The notes: generated from the letters alone by a model not told the origin. A DNA stretch of 64,000 nucleotides from Nymphaea colorata (GCF_008831285.2 NC_045143.1:7945503-8009502); one strand, 5' to 3'. Positions 36,995 to 50,050 are shown, counted from the stretch's first letter. Numbers and translations are program-made.

Positions 36995-37990
36995 TGTGGG
37001 ATCTTTCCATCAAGATTTGTTATATGTGGGTTGTGCAAGATTTGCAATAACGGGAGAAAACAAGGAAGAAAACGTGTGCTTCCTTTTCGATATTGATTTT
37101 AGTCAATAGTGACTATGGTTTTATAGAGCCATTTAGCCATCCTTTTCGATATTGATTTTAGTCAATAGTGACTATGGTTTTATAGAGCCATTTAGCCATC
37201 TAACTTAGGACGTCCAATTTATCATGATAAACGGTTTAAAAAAAAAAAAAAACAAGGAGAAAATGTATGGATGAGGGTGATTCTGGATAGCTAGAATCAT
37301 CATCGAATCATTATGTATATAGGAAAATTGAATGGTGGCTCTGGATAGCCAGAGTCACACCATTCACTCACTGCTACACCGGGTATGGAAATAAATAATG
37401 CTTATCCCTATAAAGAGGTAAGATGAATCCATGAGAAACGTGTGCCTGACAGGTTGTGCATTACATGCATTTTCTTTTAGGTTCTTGATGTGGCTTTAAG
37501 TTAGTTGTTGGGTTCTTTCCATCAAGATTTGTTATATGTGGGTTGTGTAAGATTTGCAATAACGGGAGAAAACAAAGAAGAAAACGTGTGCTTCCTTTTC
37601 GATATTGATTTTTGTCAATGGTGACTATGGTTTTATAGTCATATAGCCATCTAACCTAGGCTATTTGATTTATTATGATAAACGGTTTAGAAAAAAAATA
37701 AAAGGAGAAAAGGTTTGAATGACTCTGACTAGATGGCTGTGTGATTCTTGATAGCTTGAGTGATCATCAAATCACTATGTATATAAGAAAATTGAATGGT
37801 GACTCTGACTTTTTTCTCGCAACCAATTATGTGCATCTTATAAATAGCCATGATTAGATGGTTGGGTGGCTCTGGATAGCCAGTCACACCATTCACTCAC
37901 TACTACAACGTGTATCCATGAGAAACTTGTGCCTGACAGGTTGTGGATTACATGCATTTTCTTCTAGGTTCTTGATGTGGCTTTAAGTTT
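36995..37990. repeat. Tandem duplication of about 500 bp with a nested perfect 59-bp duplication
   Basis: Copy 1 (about 36995-37503) and copy 2 (about 37507-37990) share, in order: CTTTCCATCAAGATTTGTTA, GCAATAACGGGAGAAAACAA, the CTTTTCGATATTGATTTT block, AAACGGTTT, AAATTGAATGGTG, GGCTCTGGATAGCCAG, CACCATTCACTCACT and GTGCCTGACAGGTTGTG. Within copy 1 a 59-bp unit is repeated perfectly (37082-37140 and 37141-37199); copy 2 has it once. A piece of the same repeat (GAATGGTGACTCTG context) occurs inverted at about 50770-50825 in intron 1 of the ABCB gene. The open frame at 36771-37109 runs into copy 1 and shows no domain. Confidence 0.8.
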
Positions 37991-39330
37991 GCTGGGTGGG
38001 TTGTTGATTCCCTTTCGTTTTACATGCTTTTGCTGTTTGGTGTGCTCTAGTATGTACATATAAAATAAAGGGGAAAGGATATCATGAACTGCACATATGG
38101 CCGTTGGTCAAAAGCTGCTGCTTGCGTTTCAATGCAACTCTTTGTCATGTTACCAGTAATTATTAAAGAACTGATAGTTGGACAGATGTGTACTACCTAA
38201 ATCAACTCTTTAAAAATCTAACACTTTCCCTGAAATGAATGATGGTTCCTTCAATGGCAGCATAGATTCATGCGTTGATGGATGATGTTTTAAGGCATCC
38301 GAAGAAATACAGAAGCCAGGATTCGGGTGCTTCAGAAGCTGTCAAAGATTGAGCTTTCTTAAATTTGCTGGAAAATGTCTCCCAATATGTCTTATTGGCA
38401 AGTTATATAAAAACAAGCATAAGTTTGAAAAACAAAAACTATTAAGCCTTTTCATGCCCTAATTCAACATGGGTCTAGATGGAGCTTCCTGCTAACTCGC
38501 AGGACCTTACAGTATTAAAAATGTCAACCACTTTTTTCTCCTTATGTATTTCTCAACGATTGATCACAATAGATTGAACGGCCCATCAACCACGAGCCCT
38601 TGCTCTTGGGACATCCTCCTTTCTCTCTCCACGCACATGCAAACACATGTTTTTATTTAATTCACCAGCCTCCTTAATAGGACAACAACTTTCTTGCTTC
38701 CTTTTGATCTTTGCTTTGGTACTACATTGACGTAGTGAACTGAGTGGCTTCTCTCTACCTCTGCACTCAGACACATGCCATTTCTTTATTCACCAGCTTC
38801 CTGCATGTCCTGATACTCATACTACTTTTTTCTTTTCCTCTCCATCTTCACTTATTTTGGTGCTACGACGCTAAAGTGGTGGCCTTGAGTGGCTACTTCT
38901 TGGAAATAAAGGGGAGTCGATGAGGAATGTATAGTGGTTCTAGCTCAGCAGCCTGTGATAGTTCACCCCCGGAGGGGACAATCTTTTTCTTTTCTTTGAT
39001 CTCTTTCTGTTTTCTAATATTACTTTTGGAGTTGTGCTTGATCCCGCATTTAGGTGCCACCACCAATTTTCTTTGAGCCGAATGCTGGCCAGCAAATTTA
39101 GAATCAATGATGTAATGTTAAGAAGATACTGCAATGGCCAAAAAAGTCCAAACATAACCAGGCTTTTGTTTCAGAACCAGTATTTCTAATGGCATTGATC
39201 TGGATTAGGTAGGCCAGTTGAAGTCAGGGTTGCTGTAGTTGCCACCTTACCAACTCCATGATCACTGCCACCTCTCATATTGCAAATCTAGGCCTTTTAA
39301 TGGTTGTTTGACAGCAAGGACATTCTTTGA
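37991..39330. other. Intergenic, no gene seen
   Basis: No coding region or RNA recognised; short open frames only. Confidence 0.5.
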
Positions 39331-39650
39331 ATGCTTTGGCAAGTAAAACAGTTTGTAACTATACCATAATCTGACTTAAAGTTGAGTAAATAACTATACC
39401 ATAATCTGACTTAAAGTTGAGTAAATTCACATATCATTTTGTAAAGTATTTCATAAATCTGTCCCAATCTTTTGGGTCATATTCATGAAACAATTGTTTG
39501 GTTTGCCAAATAGATTCCTAGTGATCATTTGATACCAGAAGTACTTTGTAAGTATCTTATAAATCTACTTTAAAGATTGAGACAGTTTATTGTTCCATTA
39601 ATCTACTCGAATCTTTAAGACAGATTTACATAACACTCACAAGTGTTCGT
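39331..39650. repeat. Small AT-rich repeat with perfect 35-bp tandem duplication
   Basis: 39356-39390 is repeated perfectly at 39391-39425 (unit begins TAACTATACCATAATCTGAC). The surrounding sequence contains AGTACTTTGTAAGTATCTTA, AATCTACT-GAATCTTTAAGACAG and CACTCACAAGTGTTCG, words also found near 26436, 30600-30790 and 58220-58310. It is probably a dispersed MITE-like family with degraded ends. Confidence 0.6.
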
Positions 39651-41280
39651 AATGTCTTGATGAGAGAGACAGAGAGAGAGAGAGTACTTGAAAAACAAAC
39701 CTTTCGTAGATGAAGAGTGGCCACGTTAAACTGGTACGTTTTCTGTAGCAAAGCAAGGCGGCCGGTGAAAATCCAAAACATAGACTGGGGTGTGCTTTTG
39801 ATAAAGAGTCCTCTTTAGTAGTCTTTAAGAGGACAAAGATGAGTGCATAATTGGAAAAGCAAGTCACTGCCCTAGCCGCCTCTATATACGAATTGACCCC
39901 TTAAAGGTAAAAAGAAAAAAAGATTGTAGAGGGTATAAGATTCCTTTTGCTTTCTCGATAATTAATTCAAATTTTTAATGGCAGGTTGAAAAGATAGAGG
40001 TAAAAGAGTCCCAGGGTTACATGTCATAAACACAGTTGTCGCTGGATATCCTTCCCCTTTTCATGGGAAAAATTTTACTCCTATTAGTTTCTAGAAAGTT
40101 TGTCCTTCTAAATTTTCCTCCGAATTTGATGAAATGCAGAACATTGAGTAAAGGCCCGATCTTCGCTGATCGAAAAGGTCTGGAAGTAGCAAAACTTTCC
40201 CTTCCAATGAACAAGGTAAAAGTGTGAGAGAATGGGTAAGGGCAAGAGGGCATTTAGATCGCCTTGAATTCTACATGGAAGAATCTACCGGGTCGAAGCA
40301 TATCTTGCTGCCTGGTTGTTTCTCAAGTAAGGATAAAGGAAATCTTGTCATGGAGCTGCCAATAATTGGTAGCATTGGTGACAATAAATGAGAAAGTTGG
40401 CCAGACTATGTGATCGGCTAAGGGCGTAGCATAACTGGTTGGACCAATGGTACATACAATGCATGTTGCTACTTTGATGCTTGAAGATGTTATTCTTCTC
40501 AATTATAAATGATGTGCCACTATACACTAAAAATAATACGTGTATCATAGTCCATGCAGGTCATGAAACAATCTTAAAACCTGGAAAAATAGAAAAAATA
40601 AAAAAAAAACTTAAAACCCTTCTTGGAGCAGCTCCGGCTTACCTAGAGAGAAAGGCATTCAAAGGCTCCCTTATTGAAATGCATGTTGGATCTTTTCAAA
40701 TCCATTTACATGTAAAATAAAGAATCATTAGGTTCTCGCAGAGGCCTTTTAAGATCAATAATTACTAATTAGGCTCGATTTAGCAACCCTAAAACCTTTT
40801 AATGTCTTTTGTTAAAGGACTTGGCAGGTTTTAGGGTGCTGAACTGATGATCAGCAAACTGCATAGAGAAAGGCGCTTCCAACAATTTCATGCATTCTTG
40901 GATTGATATATTTAAAGTTAAAGCGCGTTTATGTTATATTTTTTTCAAAAGTTGGACATGTTTTTATTGCTGGTTTTAATATCTTAACATTTTTATTAAA
41001 ATATTAAAAGTTACATTGTTTTAACTTTTAATGGCTTCAACTTTGCTGAACCTGAATAGAAGAATTTTCTTAACCCTTTCAGGCAGCCTGGAATATTTAT
41101 GAGGCGTGGCGGCGGAGTCCTTGGAGCTCCCGTCCTTTCTTGGGGGCTGTTTGATGGTGGAAAAGAAAACATATTTTAGGAAGGGAAAGCTTTTCTAAGG
41201 GCACGTTTTGTTTGCCTTATCCCTTGCAGAGCATGGAAAAGGTCAGCTAAAAATTTTCATCACGTTTGCTTCTAGACTTG
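39651..41280. other. Intergenic, no gene seen
   Basis: GA-rich tract at 39661-39685. Nothing recognisable otherwise. Confidence 0.45.
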
Positions 41281-41289
41281 GAATCCTTT

Positions 41290-41565
41290 GGGGGTGCGTT
41301 TGGAAGGAAGACTCTGTTTGAGTCGTCGTCTTTGGATGGAAGTCAAAATTGGGCTTATGGAGAAAAAAGTAAGTTTGATAAAATAGTGTTTTAGAATGAA
41401 TAACGTGATCTCTAAGCCTTTTCACTAACCAACACTATTTTTTAGTGTGTCATCCAAACAGAGAAGCCAAGTTTCAAAGATTCATTAAAAATAATCAAGT
41501 CTTAAGGTCACCTGATTTTTAATACTGTTTATTTTATTTTTAGAGCGTCATCGAAACGTACGCTA
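41290..41565. repeat. Possible MITE
   Basis: The left side GGGGGTGCGTTTGGAAGGAAG and the right side AGCGTCATCGAAACGTACGCT form a weak inverted pair (GCGTTTGGA versus ACGTTTCGA). The interior also contains GTCATCCAAACAGAGAAGC. This style of GTTTGG/CCAAAC end is common in plant Tourist- and hAT-type MITEs. I found no clear target duplication. Confidence 0.35.
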
Positions 41566-44500
41566 CTTTAAAATTTATCAAGAGCCTCAAGAAAAAAGAA
41601 AAGAAAAGAGGGAAACATTTCACTTCGAGATCCCAAATCTAAAACTGATCTGAAATCCCTTTCATGTGGGACATGAAGTAAACCACGTGAAATTTTACCA
41701 CCACCTAAAAACGAGGATTTGAAATCCTTAATATATAGCAAAAACCTCATATGTGAGGTCAGAAGTAAGGGGACCGACCTCGAATATATCCTTGGATCTG
41801 ACATCTGATTGACATTGGCAGAGGCAGTGTGGGCAGTTGTCCACACAGACATACAAAAATATTTAGTTTTACATTTTATACTATTTTTGTTATTTCCATA
41901 TTGCTGCCTCATAAAAGTCTAAAATTTAAAGTACAACACGACAGGCTTACGCGTTAGACGCTTACGTAACACGTAAAGCTTTTTGCTTTTCTTTTCCAAT
42001 CTGCTGCCCCTTCAAATGGACCGTCGTGCGTCCCTCTCATCCGTCCCACTATGAATCCACTACGTTATTTTCATAAGAACAGTTCATAAGGTTTATGAAA
42101 AAGAAGAATAGAAATCAATGAAGTTCAACGCAGCTTTGATCTTTCTTTCCATGTGTGTGATGATCGGCAAGACGTTTGAAAAAGTTGTGTATATTTTAAA
42201 TTGAGTTACAGAGAGAGAAAGGTGCCCTTACCTTTCAAATGTTTTGGTCGGCGTCAATTTTCCGAGAAATCTGTGTGTGTTTTCGACGTATAATATTCAT
42301 GTTAAAGGATCAGCTGAGGTACAAAGCCGATTAATATAATCAAAGCCCGCCAGCTTTGATCACCTACTTCATATATGCCTGGTTATATGCGCCATACACC
42401 AGCACTAGCATGGTTAGTGACTAAAATACTTTCAGTTCACACTCAAAAAGAAAACTTTTTGTCATGACAAAAATAAAAATGAAAAAAAAACTATAAAAGA
42501 TTTATTTTTTGAAAAATTATAAAATGTCCTATCTTCTCTTTAAGACGTATGTAAGTTGTGTGCGCAACGGCGCATGCAACTCGCTCTCCATATGCTAAAG
42601 ACACTTTTTACATTGCTTCCGGCTGGTATAGTTCACTCGCTATATATATATATATATTGACTCAACCTTCTGCTGAAAGCACTAATTAGCCTCTTTTGCT
42701 ATAGGATGCATAGCATGGGTGCACAAAGGCTATTCCACCTCTATGCTTTCCATAGAAAGCATGTTAGTTACTTTTCCTCCATTTCTCCATAGATGGCTCC
42801 TCTATATAAGGTGAGACCAATGCTATACTTATCTCCCATTAAATCCAGCTTTTAGTTGTCCACCCCTTTGTCTGCCTCTCTTTCTCATTTGCCCTGTTAT
42901 ATACTCGTTGTTTTCCAAACAATTGTCCTTGAGCAGAACTTCTTGCTCTTTAGGATTGAAGGTGTTGTTTGGGGGCTCAAGAATTGATACTGTTAGTATT
43001 GGTGGCTTTCCCTTACTTCTTCCATGTTCTTAAGGAGGATTACTTCAGGTAGTAGTGTCTTCCACTACCGTAGCTAAGTGAGGCATCGTGTGGGCAGTTG
43101 TATACACTGAAGCCATAGAATTCGAAATGAGTATTTATGCAAGGTGCTTCACTGGACTTAGCTTAGTGCTTATGAGATTCAACTCTCTTTATTTTCATTT
43201 CGTTTTAAGGAAAACCTTCAAAAGAAGCACTATCCTTTGCGCTCTTACTCTGCCACTAGGCAAGGACGGAGCCATAGATTTCAGGCTCAAGGGCAAAAAA
43301 TGCACATCCCTTAAAACTGATCAAGGGGGCAGCAAATAAAAACAACTAAATAAGAACTAATATATAAACAAGCAAAATAATTTGGGCCAACCAATATGTA
43401 AATATATAGGTTTTGTGGGGACTGCGCGGGCTACTGCCCACACATGCCCACATGTGGCTCTGTCCCTACCACTAAGGTGCAGCCTAGTCCCACTAGCATA
43501 GATCCCATGGCGAGCAAGTTTTGACAACACTTTCTTTAATGACTCTACTGCTACATGTGTTGGTTTCTCTTGGTAGCTGAGATTTTTGTGGATTTCTTGC
43601 AATTTTGAAGTGTATGGAACTCCCATAGCATTGTATTTAATCTTAAGGCTGCTCGAATAGAATGAACACTATTTTTGTTGGATCCTTGAGATTTATAACC
43701 TTTCTTTTTATGTTCAAGGCTAACAAAATTGGAGCATTCATTAGGTTTTTATTTTTATTCCAGTTTTGGTTATATTTCAACCATTCTTAGACAACTGTTG
43801 TCCTTTACTTCATTCACATCTAAGAAATGACATATTGGAAGGAGATCTTTCTCTTCTCATTTTTTTTATTCTTGTCAATGATTCTTGATGGGGAAAATAA
43901 CAATAAAAATTTTGTAAGAAACGACACTCAAATCAAGTTCTGCATCCATATATCTATTTATGATCATCTCAACAAAGGCAAAGTCCATTATTTTGCAGAG
44001 AAATAATAAATTGAGCATAGACAAAAAAAAGTTTAATATATGAATTTATCTATTGATATAAGGACTTTGCTAAATTCACCTCTGCCTATAAAGCTTAGTA
44101 AATGAATTTACCATGAACCATTCAACTTAGGTATTTGAATAGATCTATTTATGCATATTTGTGACTCAAGTGGTTTATTTGTAGCTTTTCAACATCAAAT
44201 GATATTTTCATCTTATTTACCAAGTGTAGTGCTTATCATCCAAAAGATTCTTCCTTCATGATGGGGGACTACATAAGGCCCCACAACAAGCAAAGTGACA
44301 TAGTTAACAATGCTTTGCAGAAATAGTGGCCCATGCACACAAGGAACTTGGACCTGATTATGTGATTAGTTGCACCTCAGGATGCATTAACACTCACATG
44401 CACAGAGGTGGCATGTGCTTCTGTGGCGCTATACTCATCAAAAGGGTATGACTTTCTTTAATCATATTATGCCACCTCAATCGAATGGAGCCCTTCTCCC

Positions 44501-45220
44501 ATGATTTAAGCCAACCAAGCTTTCCTGCCAAGTTCATGTGAGGATTTCCCCATGTCAAATAAGGAAGGCTTCCTCAATTTCCATCTCCCATTTAATTAAA
44601 GCACCTCAACTTGCTTAAACCCATCATAGTTCCTTTGGGACTAAGAAATAAAAGTTGCAGCTAGAAGATGCATTTTATAAACTCATAAAATTCTAAATGT
44701 TGTATTTTGTTTTGATGAAATAACAATTGATTAGTTTGGTGTTTTCTTCTTTAAGTTTCATCAGTCTCCTCTATCGACAAACCTAAACTCTATATATCAA
44801 AAACCTACTACACACCTATCAATCCAACTAACATGTGCCCTACCCTCATCGAGAAACTAGACAGTTGAAACCAAACTCTCCCTGGTTGGTAGGAGACTCC
44901 CAATATCTCACGCACCATGTGGCAAAATAACTATTCCCTTATCATTAAGACTAGCATCGTAATTGTTAAGGGTCTCTTTTATGAAGTGGGTTATATATGC
45001 CATCAACGTGCAAAAAGCTTTCGTGCATTAATATTGTCATGGTGAAAAATGCACTGGTCAACAGAGGAAAAGAGAAATTTTTACACGGACAAAGAAAAGA
45101 AAAAAAAAAAAAGTAAGGTTTTGGGATTTGCTAAAACTCAAACTGAATGATTGTGTCAGTCTGTATATGTAGATCGTTATGACCAACATATCCCTCTAAA
45201 CGACAAAGAAGCATTTCATT
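41566..45220. other. Intergenic with repeat scraps, no gene seen
   Basis: 41620-41830 has words of the GGATCTGAGATCC family (CCTTGGATCTGACATCTGAT). 43270-43475 has a dispersed repeat ending GCCCACATGTGGCTCTGTCC, related to 14315-14365. A (TA)n run lies at 42643-42657. Open frames are short and unsupported. Confidence 0.5.
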
Positions 45221-45223
45221 TTC

Positions 45224-45507
45224 CTTGTCATACTCATGTCGTTATCTCATACCACTGCCATTATCATATACCCTTTATCTTTGTCGTTATCTCATACCCA
45301 TTATATCATACGTTTTTCATTATCTCATACCATGTAAACGGTCTCATAGCCCCTATCGTTATCTTATACCCCATGTCATTATCTCAAATGCTATGGGTAT
45401 GAGAAAATGATAGGGGTATAAGATAATAGGTATGAAATAATGATGAAATAATATATATGAGATAATGACAGAAGTATAGGATAATGACAGATATATGAGA
45501 TAATGAC
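45224..45507. repeat. Foldback array of a TTATCTCATACC-type motif
   Basis: The left half (45224-45390) carries repeated variants of GTCGTTATCTCATACC, CATTATCTCATACC and CGTTATCTTATACCCC. The right half (45392-45507) carries their reverse complements (GGGTATGAGAAAATG, GGGGTATAAGATAAT, TATGAGATAATGACAG). The arms meet near 45385-45395, so a transcript could fold into a long imperfect hairpin. I counted roughly seven to eight motif copies per arm, with variable spacing. The plus-strand open frames over the left arm (His/Tyr/Ile-rich) only reflect the repeat. Confidence 0.75.
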
Positions 45508-47400
45508 AACATTAAGAATGTTCATTGTGCACATGCAATGTTAGCACATTGAAGTAAATATGCATATTAATAATAGGGTCCCCTCCGCATATGTCGTTGT
45601 GTACACAGGGTGGCGTACAGAACTTGATCTCTCTCTCTCTCTTGCTAGAGACTTGCCCAGTTGTGACGGCTCTCCCATGTAAACTCAAGCACAACATGCA
45701 TCCCAAAAACCTTTGGCAACTAATAGGTCTATCATGCGTCGACCTCAACACTCAGTGTCGAAGCTAACTCTCATGTAGTTTGAGATGTCTCACTTGCAAC
45801 TGCTGCCTTTTGCTATGAAACTTCCATCCCGCTAGTTGTGCATCATTTACCAAGGCCACATTTCAAGCCCTTCACATCAAATAGCGTTAAGGCCTCATCC
45901 TCAACCTCAACTTTATAACTAATTGAGAATCTTAGCTGCAAACATTGGGCGAGATAAGTTGCATGCCATCGACGCATGGTTGAGCATCATTTTGTTTTTA
46001 CCTAGCAGTTGGTATTGCAACTGGCTAGCTCCTTAGGATCTTATAGGGGACATCTTGCTGGGGTTGCATCAACTGGAAAGAGAGACCTCAACCTATAGAT
46101 TTGAGTATGCCCTCCTTAAGATGTACTTTCAAGTCTTGGAAATGTTTGTGCTAGATATATCGTTGATAGATGAGCTCAAATATCACAATTTAGATTGCCC
46201 ATGCAACTTCATTGTATGTTTAGCCAACATGTTGCAATGTGGACACTTTAGAAATATGAAGGGGGAAAACTGTGGAGGAGGACCCATGTCGGTGAACAAA
46301 AAACTTTACCAAGTAGATACCCTACATAGATTTGAAGAGCAACTCATCTTATCCTCAACCGTATCGCATGAGTGCCACTATGAAGAACACTAATGTCTAC
46401 AACAACTTCCTCTAACAACCGCATGTGGATGGAGACAAAGGTAGAACAAGATGTTATCAACTTTAGAGATAATCAAGCCAATCATTCATGCTATGATAGG
46501 ATGTGCCTTGCATCCAATAGGTAGAGTAAAATTGTCAAGTAGACCATAGTAGAGATATAGCCCACTACAGGCATAACTCACTAACTCAAGGGAAGGCTAC
46601 ACTTTTGAGCGAAAACCTGAAGCATGACAAGAACTTCCTACCACTAGTGCAGATAGGACCTTCAAGATGCCTTGGTCACTTTGATAGCAATTCAGAACCA
46701 CGTTTGTTCATACCTCCTGAAAATGTCAACTACTTCAGCTAAGGAATTACTTGTGTTGCCTGCTCAACCATCTATGCTTGCAAGTGCTTTCTATTGCCTA
46801 TTAATCTCTACCGTTTAAGGGCTTATGATGTCAGCCGCTTACTAGAAGCCCATATGACTTAGTGTCATTAATGATCTGCTTCCACCACAACTATAATATA
46901 GTTACTTAAGTAAGTTCATCTTGTAGCTTTGCCCTACCTTATTTAATACCAAGTATAGCATTGCTTATATAACTGCATTGCTCTATATTCTGGCTATGGC
47001 TGCCCAGTATGACACATATGGACATCCCCATGATCTCCCTGTGAGATTGGGGAGAAGCTCATTTGAAAGGGGTGGATTTGATGTATGCTTGTTCTAAGGG
47101 CCCATCAGCCCCTACCTATCCCGATCGATGAAGGTAAACTAAGTGAAGCAACATTGCTAGCAATAATTTGTCAAAGCACCAACTAAAGCTACTACATGCC
47201 TACGCATAAGTTACATGAACTAGCATGTGCCTCACAGAAACTATGCCACCTCAACCAAGTGTGACATTTAAAATTACATGTCAACCTTGTGTGTAGATTC
47301 CCCAACACCACACAAAGAAGATCTCCCATTTTTTACATGCATCCCTCTCTGTCCTACCTTTTTTATCCTCCATATAGTTCTCCCTCTCTCACCATTGCTT
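45508..47400. other. Intergenic, no gene seen
   Basis: The longest open frame (46055-46393, 112 codons) has no recognisable domain and no splice context. Base composition suggests decayed, formerly coding-like or retrotransposon sequence, but I cannot identify it. Confidence 0.4.
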
Positions 47401-47412
47401 CTTGTTCATTTA

Positions 47413-47642
47413 GGGGGCATTTGATAGCCTCAAATTTGAGATCTTTAGGACTTGAGAATTGTGGATTTAAGATCAGATCCTCCCCTTTCAATATTGAATA
47501 CAACCTTTTCTCAATGCAAAGAAGTAAAACACATATATTAAATGTGATCTTAGTTTGATGAACCATGAATCTTTTGCCACATCAACAAAAACATGTCACA
47601 TCAGATCCATGGATTTCAAACCTGGAGTAATCAAAAGCCCCT
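47413..47642. mobile_element. Tourist-like MITE with TTA target duplication
   Basis: 230 bp. The left end is GGGGGCATTTGAT and the right end is ATCAAAAGCCCCT, which pair as an inverted repeat (11 of 13 positions). TTA sits directly outside both ends (47410-47412 and 47643-47645), the target length of PIF/Harbinger (Tourist) elements. The interior contains GATCTTTAGGACTTGAG, TTAAGATCAGATCC and the CACATCAACAAAAACATGTC block shared with 36005-36143. It is non-coding. Confidence 0.65.
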
Positions 47643-47645
47643 TTA

Positions 47646-49680
47646 GGGGTTTCTAGTTCAGTTTTGCAATTATGTCACTTTTGTCCTCTTGTCCCTTGGG
47701 TCCCTGAGTGTGCCTTCTAATTTTCTAATGTTTCCCCTCACGACTTCATTTTGTTTGTTTGGCTTCTTCTACCTTATCATAAACACTTCTAACCACGTTC
47801 AGTGTATTAGCTTTCACTTAGCCAACTGTTGCCCCTCTACTCTTCAATAATGGGATCCTATTTTCACCTTTTTGCCTCTTGGCTATTTTTCATCATTTGC
47901 TCATTATCGCTTGGTCTATGCTCTCCCTTAACCCTGTTGACTTCACTACTCTGTTAGTTCCTGTTCTCTCCCTCATCCACTCTTTTTTCCTTTGTGACTT
48001 CACTTGGTGCTCTTGGCTCATCTATTGTTGGTGGCGGGTCTATGAGGAATGCAACAATCAAGTCTTAAACAATACCATGTCCAATTCCTTTGCCACTTTT
48101 TATTTTAGGTTGTAAATTGGTGTTCACTTAGCTCTTCATCGCAGCTATAGCTTGGCTTTTGCTAAGGATTATCTCTATTATTCTTTGTCTTGTTTATTTT
48201 GTCTAGCTCTCTATTTGCGAGTTGCTTTGTAACTTTTGGTGACAACTTGCCATGTCTTTTCATCAGTGTATTTTCATTTTTGTCTACTCTCTCTCTCTCG
48301 CTCGCTCTCTTTCATATAGACAAACTACGATATGTATATATACAAACACAAGCATACACACAACATCAACAAACTTGTGAGTTCTCCCTTTAAATTGTAT
48401 AATATGGCTCAAGGTCTTCAGGTAAAAAGTCAAATTAGTTGGCATATAAACTTTACAAAATATATATAATACATAAAATGATAGCACGTGATTAGGGCTC
48501 CAATTTCAAGTGGCTAATGAGTATAGTTGGATAACTCATAAATACGACACGCATGTACCTAGAAAATTTTGTAAGGAGCAGGTTGCAGTTTTCTTCAGAT
48601 TAAGAAACTTAATTTCTTCTGAGCAATCAATCTTTAAAAATGTTTGATTTAGTACGATTGGATAGTGGAAATAATTAGTGCATGTACAAGTACTTATATT
48701 GTATTATATCAACTTCAAATTATGCCAGGAATTAGTTAATATCTTATATACAATGATGGACATCTTTCAACATGACACAAACACGAGAAAAAGATTTTTC
48801 ACCCACTCTTTTTGTGGTCACTTTCTAACTATTTTTCTCCATTCAACGGTTTGTTTTTTTAAATGATTCTTCCCTTCATAAAGTTGTGAAGGTTGAAGGG
48901 AAGGGACCTAAATTGAAACTGGTTATGTGCATATGCCTGTGGAAAAAAAATTATGCTCGAAAGGTGTGCATGATGACCAAAATACCTCAAATTAAGTTGA
49001 AGGGGAGCCCTTTTACAAAGACAAGAAGAAGGGTTCATGACCAAGTTAAAAGTCCAAAAAGTACATATCTTTATAAATTTTTTTTAAAGTACCCCAACTC
49101 CCCTTCTTTTTTCTTTGGTGCATGTTGCATGCACTAGTATTTTTTCTTTGGTGCATGTTGCATGCACTAGTAGTGCCCGGGACCTAAATAAGTAGTCTCA
49201 AAATGGGTCTGGGTTCTTCCCCTCTTCCTCTCTCTCCCCTCCCCCACCCAAAAAAAGCTGGTTTGTCTCTCCCTTTGCCTATATATGTGTGTATGTGCAC
49301 GCACACATACGTGTATGTCATTAAATGTGAAGCTATGTGCACGCCAACATGCACATGTGTTCTTAAATATGAGCTGCTGTTCAATAAAGAAAACACAACA
49401 TTCATGTGGTTCTCAACTATTGAAGCTGGTTACATACACATCTGTGTGTAATGACTAAAATGCCCCGTGAAAATCAGATACTTTTGAAAAGATAAAAAAG
49501 AATTATAAAAATATTTTCAAAGACTAAGATGTATATATCCTTATCAAAAATTTCTAAAATATACCCACCTCCCTTATTTCTTTTGTGGGTGCATATTTGT
49601 TGAATGCACAGGGGTCAACGTGGTCAACGATTGGTATTGAAGAACTAATGTGTAATAAACTAATGCTGATCAAGCTTGAC
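47646..49680. other. Intergenic with a perfect 33-bp tandem duplication
   Basis: No gene. A CT/GCTC run lies at 48283-48312. At 49107-49139 and 49140-49172 a 33-bp unit (containing GGTGCATGTTGCATGCACTA) is duplicated perfectly; the unit itself contains the palindrome TGCATGCA. Confidence 0.55.
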
Positions 49681-49689
49681 CAAGTTAAG

Positions 49690-49801
<112 letters not shown>

Positions 49802-50050
49802 AAGAGAAGGACGGTGGCGTGCTAAAGTGACCAGCTTGAGCGGTAAGACACCTTTTTAAATATTCATAAAAGTATTTATTTAGTCCAACACCAGTAGACC
49901 AGTGTCATAAAGGTGCAAAAGAAAAGAAAGCAATAAAACTACTGAACCCTATCATCTTTGAGAACACTTTTTAAAAGAAAGCATTAACGTGTCTTGACTT
50001 TGGAAAAGCGAGGAAAAATTTCTCGCTCTCTGCCCTTCAAGGATCGAGCT

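Noticed and set aside
42700-42830. Possible microRNA-like hairpin or promoter (GCATAGCATGGGTGC ... CTATGC; CTCTATATAAG)
   Set aside because: Pairing is short and broken, no known plant microRNA sequence is present, and no gene follows the TATA-like word.
46055-46393. 112-codon open frame
   Set aside because: No recognisable domain, no exon context and surrounded by repeat-like DNA; could be chance.
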